From Alphaproteobacteria bacterium (GTDB lineage Bacteria; Pseudomonadota; Alphaproteobacteria; Micavibrionales; Micavibrionaceae), in assembly GCA_017302165.1 (NCBI GenBank), contig JAFLCW010000001.1, forward strand, positions 930,001 through 994,000: a stretch of DNA of 64,000 nt, in the 5' to 3' direction. Both the position numbers and the translations under genes were made by a program. Positions 26,653 to 38,296 of this stretch are shown in pieces (the stretch's first letter is position 1; the number at the start of each line of letters is the position of its first letter). Under the pieces are notes generated by a model that was not told the DNA's origin, made no database searches, and saw only the letters and a program-made list of their open reading frames with translations.

Positions 26653-27723
26653 ATGACAAATCCGCGTGAATATTTTTCTGCGCATGTTCAGGAACGCGAT
26701 TTTTTTATCGCGTCTTCGGGGGGCAATGTTCACACATTAATCTCGGTGGGCGAAGATTGGTCGTCGCGCCGATATTTCCGGGTTACCCTTCATTCCGGCA
26801 AAACGGCGATTTTAATGGAAACCTTGCCGGATCACCTGGGCGGCGGCGGGGCAGGGCATCGGCTCGCGGATTTTATCCGGTTGGCCGAGGTGCTGAGATC
26901 TGCGGGTTTGAATGCACCCGATATTTTGTCGGCTGACCCGGCGCAGGGATATGCGCTGATCGAAGATATGGGGAATGTGACCTTCCGTGAGGCCATGACC
27001 CATCCACATCACACGAAAACCGCTTACCAACTGGCGGTGGATGTTCTTATTCATCTTCGTTCACTTTCAACCTCTTCATTGAACCTGCCGGATTATTTTT
27101 CATCCCATATTCATACGGCGCGTCGGCGTGTGGTGGAATGGTACATGCCTTTGGCACGGGCGCGCGTGAATGAACCCGGATTATCTAACTCGTTTTTAAC
27201 GGTCATGGATTACATCCAAAATTCTCTGCCGCCTTGTCCTACAGGCTTTGTGCACGGGGATTTTCATCCGGGCAATTTGATGTGGCGGGATCAGGCGCAC
27301 GGACTGGCGCGGGCAGGGATACTAGATTTTCAAGGTGCGATGACAGGGCCAATGGCCTACGATGTGGCCAATCTATTATGGGACGCGCAAGGCGATATTC
27401 CTGCGGATATTCGTCACGATATGCTGACGGCTTATCTTCGGGATATGCGCCCTGAAGAACAAGACGTTCTGAAGGCGTGGATTGCACTTATAGCGGTTCA
27501 ATTTCATAGCCGTGTCATTGGGCAGGTCATTAAACTGTCGGTGCGTGCTGATAAAACCAAGATGATGGCGCATCTTCCCCGGCTTCAAGCCTATTTAAGA
27601 TCAGAGCTTAAGCAAGATATGTTTGCGCCTTTGCGGATTTGGTTTGATGATCACGGGATCACGTTTAACGAAGACATTAACGTGAATCAGCCAGAGCGTT
27701 TGATTGCGCCAGACGCCCTGTAA
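26653..27723 (+). CDS. amgK: AmgK-like aminoglycoside-phosphotransferase-fold sugar kinase
   Basis: 356-residue APH-fold kinase. Catalytic-loop motif GFVHGDFHPGNLMW and metal motif ILDFQGAMTGPMAYDVANLL are the pattern of AmgK, the anomeric N-acetylmuramate/N-acetylglucosamine kinase of peptidoglycan recycling. The usual partner murU (uridylyltransferase) is not adjacent, so substrate assignment is by motif only; another small-molecule kinase is possible. The ribosome site is weak and the gene is 6 bp after the previous one. The 3' end overlaps the convergent ligase-like gene by 47 bp. Confidence 0.75.
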   Translation: MTNPREYFSAHVQERDFFIASSGGNVHTLISVGEDWSSRRYFRVTLHSGKTAILMETLPDHLGGGGAGHRLADFIRLAEVLRSAGLNAPDILSADPAQGYALIEDMGNVTFREAMTHPHHTKTAYQLAVDVLIHLRSLSTSSLNLPDYFSSHIHTARRRVVEWYMPLARARVNEPGLSNSFLTVMDYIQNSLPPCPTGFVHGDFHPGNLMWRDQAHGLARAGILDFQGAMTGPMAYDVANLLWDAQGDIPADIRHDMLTAYLRDMRPEEQDVLKAWIALIAVQFHSRVIGQVIKLSVRADKTKMMAHLPRLQAYLRSELKQDMFAPLRIWFDDHGITFNEDINVNQPERLIAPDAL

Positions 27724-28999
27724 CCGGCAAGACAATCGCCATTCCCATCATCACCCATAAAAAACGTGTGTACATGATTTCATGAAATAACGACATGCCG
27801 GCGAACGCTATCAAAATCAACAAGGCAACTTTATGATCAAGGCAGGTGTTATTTTTACCTGTGAAGATTGTTTTAAATATCAAAAGATAAAATATTAAAA
27901 ACGCACCTAAACCAATCACGCCAAGTTCCGTCAAAAGCCACAGTGAGGTGTTATCGATGATGTCGATAGACGCGCCATATTTTTCTTCCTGAATGAGTAA
28001 TGCTGATCCAAGGCCATGCCCGATTAACGGCTTTTGCTGAATACGCTCCAGCGCCGAAATCATGATTTTTAATCGGTTTGAATCACCCTGCATGTTCAAG
28101 GTTTCGGCGTGCTGTTCAATCCCCCCCAGCGAGAGAGAGGGTGGTTTTTCGGTTAAAAAAGACGCCCGGTTATCCTGAAGGACATTCAATTTGAACGTTT
28201 GTCCCGCATAAAAAACCGTGAGTGCCAGAAACCCGAATATCATGATGAGCACAGGGCGTATCATATGACGGCCATACAAAAAAAGACTGAGGATCAGGAT
28301 AACGCCAAAAATAATAATCCCGGCGCGTGACCCGTTATACGTCCATAAAAACGGCAGAAGAAAATAAAATCCCCCTAACACCCATGTCATGATACGTGTG
28401 CGTGAAGACATCCAGAGCGATAAAGACAGGATAAAGCTGGCAACCATTAAAAAAGCAAAGGCATTCCTGTTGGCCATCAGGCCAGCAATCGGATAAGGCA
28501 CCACATCGTATAGACGCGTAACATCAATATGTCCTAACCAGACCATCACACTCTGGCTCGTGGCGACGATAAGAAAAAAAATAAAAAAGAGGTGCAGAAA
28601 TTTTTGTATGTGTGGCGCGGTCATATTGGCGCCAATCCACCCACCCACATAAAAAAGACAAGCCAGAACCCCAAACCCGGTCAGCTTATTCACAATCGCC
28701 CACGTACTCCAGACATCCCATATATAATAAGTATTCAGGACACCCATCATGAGAATGACGCTGAGCCCTGTCATCCAAAGTCCAACATGTGGAATCCGCC
28801 ATTGCGGCCATATGGTTTTTTTATGCCATAAAGACCACATAATGATGATGCCCATGATCGGAAGCAAAAGATCCGCCAAGTTTAATCGCAAGCCTGTATG
28901 TTCGGGACTACGAAAAAGATTAATCTGAATCTGAAGCGCAAGCGGCAGGAAATAAATAAATATAAACGCGGGCAGATTGATGTTTTTGAGGCGGTTCAT
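27677..28999 (-). CDS. O-antigen ligase / Wzy-type polymerase family membrane protein
   Basis: 440 residues with about ten to twelve predicted membrane segments. A periplasmic loop around residues 270-345 is followed by the conserved GHGLGSALLIQEEKYG and NTSLWLLTELGVIGLGAFL segments characteristic of the WaaL/Wzy family (PF04932). It may attach or polymerise a surface glycan in the outer leaflet of the inner membrane. It follows the flippase-like gene by 3 bp, so both act probably in the same envelope-glycan process. Ligase and polymerase cannot be told apart from sequence alone. Confidence 0.82.
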   Translation of the reverse strand: MNRLKNINLPAFIFIYFLPLALQIQINLFRSPEHTGLRLNLADLLLPIMGIIIMWSLWHKKTIWPQWRIPHVGLWMTGLSVILMMGVLNTYYIWDVWSTWAIVNKLTGFGVLACLFYVGGWIGANMTAPHIQKFLHLFFIFFLIVATSQSVMVWLGHIDVTRLYDVVPYPIAGLMANRNAFAFLMVASFILSLSLWMSSRTRIMTWVLGGFYFLLPFLWTYNGSRAGIIIFGVILILSLFLYGRHMIRPVLIMIFGFLALTVFYAGQTFKLNVLQDNRASFLTEKPPSLSLGGIEQHAETLNMQGDSNRLKIMISALERIQQKPLIGHGLGSALLIQEEKYGASIDIIDNTSLWLLTELGVIGLGAFLIFYLLIFKTIFTGKNNTCLDHKVALLILIAFAGMSLFHEIMYTRFLWVMMGMAIVLPVTGRLAQSNALADSR

Positions 29000-29002
29000 G
29001 GA

Positions 29003-29989
29003 TTATTTAGGTCTGGCGGCATCACGTAGGCGTGATGTCAGTAAAACCGCCTGTGTTTTAACATGGGATATATCCATGGTGAGGATCATAGGTAGTCCTG
29101 CAAGTACGGTTGTTAACATCCCGATCAGGCCAATTTGAACAGAAATCAAAAAAGCTGTTTCCAAGGGGACGCCCAATAATCCCAGCCCAAAAATAAAAGC
29201 ACCTTCACGCACGCCCCATCCCCCCACGCCAATCGGCAGGCTGGCGATCAGGGCAATCACTGGAAGAACAGCCATCATTTTCCAAAAAGAAACATCTATC
29301 CCTGTCGAAACCGCCACACAATAAACTGCGATGAAATAAGCGCTTTGTGCCAGAAGGGAGGTGATAATCGACATCGCCAGAATCTTTTTGTGTCGCAAGG
29401 CAACCTGAAGATACCGAAGCCCATACCGAATTCGGCGATCCTGACGGGTCAATCCGGGCAGGGTCTGGGACAAATATTTCACAAAAAGCGGCATGAAACC
29501 GAAAAGCAGGATCAGACTTAGTCCTACGCATAGCGCGATGGTTTGAAACAGTTCTGAATCAATTTTGGGGGCAAGCATCGGCAAGAAGATGGCCGAGAGA
29601 ATAATGAGTGCCGCCAAGGTCATTACCCGGTCTATGGCGGTGGCGATAAAGGATTTCAAAAGACTGGCGCCATATTGTACCGCCAGCGCAATCCGGACAA
29701 AGATGCCGCCCACGGAGGTGATGAGCAAAAGATTGGCCAGCATACTGGCGAGCGTGACTTTAACCGAATCCTGAAACGTCAGGTGCCGCCGCCCGATATT
29801 TAATAAAATCTGCCAGCGCAGGGACAAAAGACACATCTGCGCGATAATCAAAAGAATGGCATACACCCACGCCGAAGCCGAGATATGGGTCACGATGTCC
29901 CGAACCGTCGCCATATCTAAACGAAACAGGAATATGGCGAGAATCCCCATAGAGATGATCAGTTTTATAATAAGGCTTGTCTGCTTCAT
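29003..29989 (-). CDS. Lysylphosphatidylglycerol-synthase-TM / flippase-like membrane protein
   Basis: 328 residues, about eight membrane segments, of the UPF0104 (LPG_synthase_TM) family. Recognisable stretches are SLRWQILLN near residue 55, LLITSVGGIFVRIALAVQYG (about 90-110), and the C-terminal LPIGVGGWGVREGAFIFGLG glycine-rich motif. Family members are often coupled to glycosyl or lipid transfer at the membrane. Paired with the downstream ligase-like gene (3 bp gap). The ribosome site is weak. Substrate unknown. Confidence 0.82.
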   Translation of the reverse strand: MKQTSLIIKLIISMGILAIFLFRLDMATVRDIVTHISASAWVYAILLIIAQMCLLSLRWQILLNIGRRHLTFQDSVKVTLASMLANLLLITSVGGIFVRIALAVQYGASLLKSFIATAIDRVMTLAALIILSAIFLPMLAPKIDSELFQTIALCVGLSLILLFGFMPLFVKYLSQTLPGLTRQDRRIRYGLRYLQVALRHKKILAMSIITSLLAQSAYFIAVYCVAVSTGIDVSFWKMMAVLPVIALIASLPIGVGGWGVREGAFIFGLGLLGVPLETAFLISVQIGLIGMLTTVLAGLPMILTMDISHVKTQAVLLTSRLRDAARPK

Positions 29990-30101
29990 GACGTCTGGAT
30001 ATGCCCGGTAAAATATTTAAAGACGAATAGAATGCACGATCCCCCTTGGCGCAAGCAAGAGGGTATGCTTAATTTATATCAATTCTACCGTATTTATATA
30101 A

Positions 30102-32591
<2,490 letters not shown>

Positions 32592-32710
32592 ATGTCAGGG
32601 ATAAGAAATAAGGAACACATTGTTACACCCAAAAAGTGTATCGCATATGAGCGTTTATCGCGCGGGGTAGGTGTATTGCACGTGCGAAGGGCTGTGGATA
32701 ACTTTGGGTC

Positions 32711-33970
32711 TTAAATTTTTTCTGTAATGAAATCCAATGACTTGCGTATGGCACCGAAAAAACCATCTTTGTTTTTCTTGCGCTCATCCCGATTGCGCAC
32801 CAGCAGATGGCAGACGTCATCAAATTTGCTTTGATTTTCTTCCAGAATAATATCGGCGAATTCCTTGAGCCGTTTGAGATTCTCAGGTGACCCATCGTCA
32901 ATCTGCGTGCTTGGCCAGTTCGCTTTTCGGTCATTGATCAAAGATTTGTTAAACACATATAGGTTCTCTCCCATTTCTGTGGCAAACGAATCCATCAAGG
33001 CAGATTCCGCCGCATGGAAGAAAATATTAATCAGCGGTAGATCATTCACCGGATCAACAACCCCCAATGACCCAAACCTGTTCCATTCATCTTTTTTGAA
33101 TGAACGGTTGGTGTACCCGGTACCCAAAACAATCATAATGACTTTTTGTCCCGGGCGAATATGGGGATGAAGCGCCCCCATATACGTGGTGCAGGGATTG
33201 TCAAAAATACTGCCGTCAATGCCAGTATAATGGTGTGTGCGCGGGTCGTCAGACCATTTCATATCAAAATGATGACAGGGAAAGTAAGTCGGTGCCGCCG
33301 TTGATGCCATCACGGCATCATACAAAGAAATATCGGGTTCTGGTTGGTGGCAATAAATGCCTTTTTGAAAAGACATTTTCTTAAGCCACAGGGCATGTCC
33401 CCCTTCGTTCATAAAATTATTGACGGTGTGAACAGGATCATTGCTGGTTTCATTTTTTTCGCGCAAGGCAGATATCTGGTCACCGTCAATATTGTATGTG
33501 GGGATCACAAGGCTTTGCAGGCTGTGTGAAAGTTTGGCATCACCAAACAAGGCTTTTAAGGACTGGCTTAAATATTGCGGATGATAGTGACCATGACGAA
33601 ATAAACTGTTCAATGTCCCGATCTTCATGGTGCGGTTATTGAAATCATGAATCAATCCGCGCAGTTCCCGAAAGCGATCCGGAGGAAAGATGTTGATGCC
33701 CTCGCGTTCATAAAAACGCACCATGTGGCGCGCCTTATATTTGGGGAATTGGGGTTCGCTGGGGTGGGGGAGGTTCAAGGCCGCATTTAAAATAGATCCA
33801 GTCGAGGGGCCGCAAAACACATCCACCATTTCGGCCATGCGTAATCCTGTGGCCAATTCAATTCTGGTCATAATGTGCGCGGGGATGAGTCCACGCATCC
33901 CGCCACCATAATTAAACAGCACTATTAAAGGTTTTTCTGAGGATTCAGAAGAAGGGGAGAGACCGAACAC
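32711..33970 (-). CDS. Patatin-like phospholipase
   Basis: 419 residues with the three patatin signatures: oxyanion glycine motif YGGGMRG (about 21-27), nucleophile GPSTGS (GxSxG) about 30 residues later, and the catalytic Asp in IDGSIFDNP. Predicted acyl hydrolase acting on phospholipids or other acyl lipids. It starts with GTG; AAGGAG is 11 nt upstream, slightly long but plausible. There is no signal peptide. Lies upstream of another serine hydrolase on the same strand. Secreted patatins can be effectors, but nothing here shows export. Confidence 0.85.
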   Translation of the reverse strand: MFGLSPSSESSEKPLIVLFNYGGGMRGLIPAHIMTRIELATGLRMAEMVDVFCGPSTGSILNAALNLPHPSEPQFPKYKARHMVRFYEREGINIFPPDRFRELRGLIHDFNNRTMKIGTLNSLFRHGHYHPQYLSQSLKALFGDAKLSHSLQSLVIPTYNIDGDQISALREKNETSNDPVHTVNNFMNEGGHALWLKKMSFQKGIYCHQPEPDISLYDAVMASTAAPTYFPCHHFDMKWSDDPRTHHYTGIDGSIFDNPCTTYMGALHPHIRPGQKVIMIVLGTGYTNRSFKKDEWNRFGSLGVVDPVNDLPLINIFFHAAESALMDSFATEMGENLYVFNKSLINDRKANWPSTQIDDGSPENLKRLKEFADIILEENQSKFDDVCHLLVRNRDERKKNKDGFFGAIRKSLDFITEKI

Positions 33971-34051
33971 GCGCTTTGGAACTCCTTGTTTTCACTTATA
34001 ATTATACGCTCTAACCGGGGATCTCACCAAAGGTTTGATGTATTGCAGGGC

Positions 34052-34083
34052 AAAAAAAACCGGGCAAACCTAACGGCGCCCGG
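34052..34083 (-). terminator. Probable intrinsic terminator after the LysR gene
   Basis: On the minus strand: CCGGGC, a 12-nt loop region that can pair further, GCCCGG, then eight T's. It lies about 180 bp beyond the LysR stop, so it would end the ELM1-trxB-LysR transcript. The 294-bp gap 33971-34264 also holds an inverted repeat near 34106-34123 (GTCTTTT/AAAAGAC arms) and no gene that I can see. Confidence 0.6.
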
Positions 34084-34264
34084 CGAGTTGAACAGGGAGG
34101 TTTCACGTCTTTTAAAAAAGACGAAGGATTTTTCAAGGAAAAACCCTGCACATGCAAGCATGGCAAGGGGATGTTTAGAGTGATTTGCTACCTTAAACTA
34201 CCGTAATTAACAAATGGCAGGCATACGATTTTTGCATGGGATGGGACACTGTCAACACGCCATC

Positions 34265-35155
34265 TTAAAAGGTTGTTTGTTCAATACTTTCCAGCAGAAA
34301 ATCCCGGAAAATGGCAATCCGTTTGGAATGCTTGCGTTCTTCAGGGTAGGCGAAATACATACCCACCGGCGCCCGTTCAATCTCCGGCATGATTTTAAGC
34401 ACCCCCGGTGTTTCTTTCACCAGATAATCCGGCAGGGCGGCCAATCCTACACCTGCCTGTACAGCTTCGTATATCCCATAGAGCGAATTCATTTTAATGA
34501 TATTGGGGGATGAGTCCGGATCTTGACCGGCCACACGGAACAGCCAGTTACTATCGGCGAACGGGGCAGGGACATTATCCGGGAACCCCAGCAGGACATG
34601 AGATTGAAGATCCTTGGCATTTTGCGGTGTCCCATGTTCGGCCAGATATTCTTTTGATCCGCAGATATGAAAGTGAATATCTGTCAGGTGGCGTTGAACC
34701 AGATCCGGCTGTTCGGATTTGTATAAACGCACCGCGGCGTCAGCTTCGCGCATGGCAAGGTTGAAGATACGGTCATCTAACAGGAGTGTTAGTTGCAGTT
34801 CCGGGTTCTTACGTTTGAGTTGTCCCAGTTTAGGGGCAAGCCACGTCGATCCCAAAAACGGGGCGGCCGTGATAATCAACGAACCGCTGGGTAATTGCCG
34901 GGAGTCCGCCAGGCGTCCTTCAATCAAGGCCAGTTCACCAAAAATCTTTTTGGCCGCTTTATGCAGGATTTCGCCTTCTTCAGTCAGCACGAGGCCGCGC
35001 GCATGGCGATGAAAAAGCGATAGGCCTAAACTTTCCTCAAGCGTACTGATTTGCCGTGATACGGCGGACTGACTTAGGTTCAGCGTATCACCGGCATGGG
35101 TAAAACTCCCGGCTTCGGACACGGCATGAAAAATGCGAAGTTTGTCCCAATCCAT
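34265..35155 (-). CDS. LysR-family transcriptional regulator
   Basis: 296 residues from ATG 35155 (MDWDKLRIFH), chosen because LysR proteins begin at this point and a longer reading would overlap trxB. N-terminal winged helix-turn-helix (SFTHAGDTLNLSQSAVSRQISTLEE, about 18-42), then a two-lobed effector-binding domain. It is 4 bp downstream of trxB. The trxB-LysR pairing is a common alphaproteobacterial arrangement, but target and inducer are not known. Confidence 0.88.
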   Translation of the reverse strand: MDWDKLRIFHAVSEAGSFTHAGDTLNLSQSAVSRQISTLEESLGLSLFHRHARGLVLTEEGEILHKAAKKIFGELALIEGRLADSRQLPSGSLIITAAPFLGSTWLAPKLGQLKRKNPELQLTLLLDDRIFNLAMREADAAVRLYKSEQPDLVQRHLTDIHFHICGSKEYLAEHGTPQNAKDLQSHVLLGFPDNVPAPFADSNWLFRVAGQDPDSSPNIIKMNSLYGIYEAVQAGVGLAALPDYLVKETPGVLKIMPEIERAPVGMYFAYPEERKHSKRIAIFRDFLLESIEQTTF

Positions 35156-35159
35156 GATC

Positions 35160-36134
35160 TTAAGCCGCCTGTGCGTTGTGGGCGGCATGCCCGGCAAGAT
35201 AACGATCTGCTTCTAGGGCGGCCATGCATCCCATTCCTGCCGCCGTCACCGCTTGGCGATATGTTTTATCTTTGACGTCACCTGCCGCAAACACGCCCGG
35301 AATATTCGTGGCGGTGCTATCAGGCGCGGTGATCAGATATCCTTCGGAATCCATCGTCAATTTGCCTTTGAACAAATCCGTGGCGGGCACATGACCAATG
35401 GCAATAAATACGCCATCTACGGGCAAGATCTCTCGTTTTTTGGTTTTGGTGTTTTCAATTTCGAGGGCGTTGACGCCCGGCATATCCCCTTCACCGACTT
35501 TCACGCCTTTTATTTCCGTGACAACACTGTCCCATATCACGTTGATTTTAGGGTTGTTGAATAACCGATCCTGGGCAATTTTTTCGGCTCGTAAACTATC
35601 CCGGCGATGGATCAAGGTCACCTTCTCACATATTTGCGCTAAATATAATGCTTCTTCAACGGCTGAATTACCTCCGCCAATCACGGCTACTTTTTTATTG
35701 CGGAAGAAAAATCCATCACAGGTCGCACAGGCAGACACACCCATGTTACGAAATGTTTTTTCAGATTCAATCCCCAGCCAGCGTGCCTTGGCACCCGTAC
35801 AAATAATCAGCGTATCCCCGGTGTAAATCGTTCCGGAATCTCCTTTGGCCACAAAAGGTCTTTGGGTGAAATCAATATCCGAAATCATATCCAGAACGGT
35901 TTGCGTACCGACATGTTCGGCTTGCGCTTTCATTTGTTCCATCAACCAAGGCCCTTGAATGGCGGTGGCGAATCCCGGGTAATTTTCAACATCTGTGGTG
36001 ATGGTTAATTGCCCGCCCGGTTCCATGCCCGTCACAAGCAGGGGTTTTAAATTGGCACGCGCCGCGTAAATGGCGGCGGTGTATCCTGCGGGGCCAGAAC
36101 CAATAATCAATACTTTGCTATGCATCTGTGTCAT
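35160..36134 (-). CDS. trxB: Thioredoxin reductase
   Basis: NADPH-dependent flavoenzyme reducing thioredoxin. 324 residues with FAD motif IGSGPAGYTAAIYAARA, NADPH motif VIGGGNSAVEEALYL, the redox pair in SACATCDG and the C-terminal FAD motif VFAAGDVKDKTYRQAVTAAG. Length normal for bacterial low-Mr TrxB. It is 10 bp downstream of the ELM1-like gene and upstream of LysR on one transcript. Confidence 0.96.
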   Translation of the reverse strand: MTQMHSKVLIIGSGPAGYTAAIYAARANLKPLLVTGMEPGGQLTITTDVENYPGFATAIQGPWLMEQMKAQAEHVGTQTVLDMISDIDFTQRPFVAKGDSGTIYTGDTLIICTGAKARWLGIESEKTFRNMGVSACATCDGFFFRNKKVAVIGGGNSAVEEALYLAQICEKVTLIHRRDSLRAEKIAQDRLFNNPKINVIWDSVVTEIKGVKVGEGDMPGVNALEIENTKTKKREILPVDGVFIAIGHVPATDLFKGKLTMDSEGYLITAPDSTATNIPGVFAAGDVKDKTYRQAVTAAGMGCMAALEADRYLAGHAAHNAQAA

Positions 36135-36144
36135 GTCAGATAAG

Positions 36145-37119
36145 TTAATGCGGGCGGGCAGGAACGTAAAGCCCTAAACGGCGGTTAATTTCATGGGCAA
36201 TGCGCCCGGCATCATCCAAAGGGGGATATGTCCAGTTTTCCAGATATCCTGCCCAAGGCCGCGTGATTCCTTTATGTTGCATATGCGCATGAAACCGCGC
36301 GAATTTTTGAGAGCCTCCCGTCATCGGCAGAACATACACAGGCTTACCTGTCGTGCCGGCATCACAGATCATGGACACACTGTCTTCGGTCACAAAAATA
36401 TAATCCGCCCAAGCCAGCATACCCGCATACGGGTTCTCACCGTCTCCTGTCCAGATATAAGTGTCTTTAGGGAGTGAGCTTTTCAAATAGGCAATATGAT
36501 CTGCGCGTGTTCTTCGGGATGTTGTGATCATGACTCCGGCCTGTAAGGAACCGATGACCTGTGCGATATTCTTTATATCCTGCTGGGTCATGTCATGTGT
36601 TTTGCTGTGTCCTCCTAAAAGCACGGCGATGCAGGGTGCGGGCATAGGCTCAAATACGGGCGCCCATCTTTTCTTAGCCTCTGATAAAAAAGTAGGATTC
36701 AAACGCGAGGGCGTGCCGTCGGTGACAATCACGCGGTTCCCGCGGCGTTTATCATGATGGGGCACCGCGATCATATCAACATAAGGCGCCCGGACGCGGG
36801 GATCTTGGATATGCACTGTGAAGCACTTTCCCTTGCTTTGTTTTTTTATGTACCGACTGGCGGCAAGTGCTTTTCTGCCTGATGTGATTAGGATATCCGG
36901 CCACGAATCCGGGAAGGGTGGCATAAACGTATCGGCTTGTTCACATCCCACCCAAGGCGAAAGCAACCGCCAAGGCTGACGCAGATCTATCCGGAAGATT
37001 TGCGGCGATAATCCCAAAGATTCCGCCACCCCCAGACACGGGTTTTCCGTTCCCGCCATGCCTTCGGTGACAATCCACAAAACCGGTTTTTTTTCATTGA
37101 CTTGTGACATGTATGCCAT
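36145..37119 (-). CDS. Mitochondrial-fission-ELM1-like protein (DUF1022)
   Basis: 324 residues of the ELM1 family, typical of alphaproteobacteria and mitochondria, with a GT-B-like fold. Conserved stretches: VTEGMAGTENPCLGVAESLG at the N-terminus, VHIQDPRVRAPYVDMIAVPHHD, VLLGGHSKTHDM, and VTEDSVSMICDAGTTGKPVYVLPM. No signal or membrane segment. Start may be ATG 37119 or the in-frame ATG three codons later. It is the first gene of the trxB-LysR strand. Enzyme activity unproven. Confidence 0.85.
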   Translation of the reverse strand: MAYMSQVNEKKPVLWIVTEGMAGTENPCLGVAESLGLSPQIFRIDLRQPWRLLSPWVGCEQADTFMPPFPDSWPDILITSGRKALAASRYIKKQSKGKCFTVHIQDPRVRAPYVDMIAVPHHDKRRGNRVIVTDGTPSRLNPTFLSEAKKRWAPVFEPMPAPCIAVLLGGHSKTHDMTQQDIKNIAQVIGSLQAGVMITTSRRTRADHIAYLKSSLPKDTYIWTGDGENPYAGMLAWADYIFVTEDSVSMICDAGTTGKPVYVLPMTGGSQKFARFHAHMQHKGITRPWAGYLENWTYPPLDDAGRIAHEINRRLGLYVPARPH

Positions 37120-37228
37120 ATTTTACGAGCCGCTTTAGAAAATGTCTTGCACTTCCTTTAAGGCAACTTTATAACCTTTCGATCCTTCCAACAGGAACAT
37201 TTTAACAAATTTTTAGCAGAAAGTTACC

Positions 37229-37711
37229 ATGCCGTTTAGACGCATTAAACTCGATAAAATTGACCGCAAAATCCTGCGTGATTTACAGGCTGATGGGCGC
37301 ATTACCAATGTCGAATTAGCCAAAAATTCCGGAATATCCGCCCCGCCGTGCCTGCGCCGTGTGCGTGCGCTTGAAGAATCAGGCTTTATCAAATCATATC
37401 ATGCACGTCTGGAGCCAGCGGCCTTGGGATACGGCATTACGGTGTTTGCCCATGTCAAATTGGTCTCACAGGCCGAAGCGGACTTAAAAAAGTTCGAAGA
37501 TCAATGTAAGAAATGGGATCTTGTTCGCGAATGCCATATGTTATCCGGCGAGGTTGATTATTTGCTTCGGATTGTGGCCAAGGACTGGGAGAGTTATCAG
37601 AATTTTCTAACCTCTGATCTGACCTCTGCACCGAATGTGATGTCGGTTAAAACCATGCCGCTGGTACGTTCCGCCAAAGAAGAACCCGGTGTTCCGGTAG
37701 ACGTGGATTAG
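37229..37711 (+). CDS. Lrp/AsnC-family transcriptional regulator
   Basis: 160 residues. N-terminal helix-turn-helix (LDKIDRKILRDLQADGRITNVELAKNSG, 7-34) and C-terminal RAM ligand domain with GEVDYLLRIVAKDWESY. Divergent from the ELM1-trxB-LysR unit with a 109-bp gap. Effector amino acid not deducible. It converges with greA with an 11-bp gap. Confidence 0.9.
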   Translation: MPFRRIKLDKIDRKILRDLQADGRITNVELAKNSGISAPPCLRRVRALEESGFIKSYHARLEPAALGYGITVFAHVKLVSQAEADLKKFEDQCKKWDLVRECHMLSGEVDYLLRIVAKDWESYQNFLTSDLTSAPNVMSVKTMPLVRSAKEEPGVPVDVD

Positions 37712-37722
37712 CTGTTTATCGG

Positions 37723-38199
37723 CTATTCAAAAACCACTTCGATAATTTCATACGAAGCCGACCCGCCGGGCGTTTGAATTTTGACACTGTCGCCCTTGGA
37801 TTTACCAATCAATCCCCGCGCAATCGGCGAGGTGATGGAAATACGGCCTTCATCGGCATTGGATTCATATTGACCCACGATATGAATTCTACGTTCTTCG
37901 TCCGTCTCTTCATGGGCGATGATGACTTTGGCACCGAAGCGGACAATTTTGGTGCCCGTAAATTGGGACGGGTCGATAATTTCAGCTGACGCAATCACGG
38001 CCTCAAGTTCCTTGATGCGCCCTTCATTAAAGCTCTGCTTTTCTTTAGCGGCATGATATTCCGCATTTTCGGATAAATCCCCATGCGCTCTGGCCTCGGA
38101 AATCTGTTCAATAATCTGCGGACGCAAAACGTTCGTGATGTGCCGAAGTTCTTTTTCCAGTGCTTCAACACCGGCGCGGGTCATTGGTATCTTTTCCAT
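37723..38199 (-). CDS. greA: Transcript-cleavage factor GreA
   Basis: Stimulates RNA polymerase to cleave backtracked RNA. 158 residues with the N-terminal coiled coil bearing the acidic tip ([17 protein letters not shown]) and the C-terminal FKBP-like domain ending [21 protein letters not shown] and SYEIIEVVF. An AAAAGGATA ribosome site precedes the ATG. Separated from carB by an intrinsic terminator. Confidence 0.97.
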   Translation of the reverse strand: MEKIPMTRAGVEALEKELRHITNVLRPQIIEQISEARAHGDLSENAEYHAAKEKQSFNEGRIKELEAVIASAEIIDPSQFTGTKIVRFGAKVIIAHEETDEERRIHIVGQYESNADEGRISITSPIARGLIGKSKGDSVKIQTPGGSASYEIIEVVFE

Positions 38200-38214
38200 G
38201 TCATGTATCCTTTT

Positions 38215-38247
38215 GCCAAAAAAGCAAAGCCCGCCACAAGGCGGACT
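38215..38247 (-). terminator. Intrinsic terminator of the carA-can-carB operon
   Basis: On the minus strand: GTCCGCC, loop TTGT, GGCGGGC (38229-38246), then a T-rich tail TTTGCTTTTTT. It lies 50 bp beyond the carB stop and just upstream of greA. Confidence 0.85.
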
Positions 38248-38296
38248 TAAGCTATAAAATAGGATGTTAGATGCCGAACGTCAACCCACCCCGTTT

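Noticed and set aside
35156..35197. 14-residue longer LysR start overlapping trxB
   Set aside because: LysR proteins begin at the MDWDKLRIFH-like segment; the longer form overlaps the conserved trxB end.
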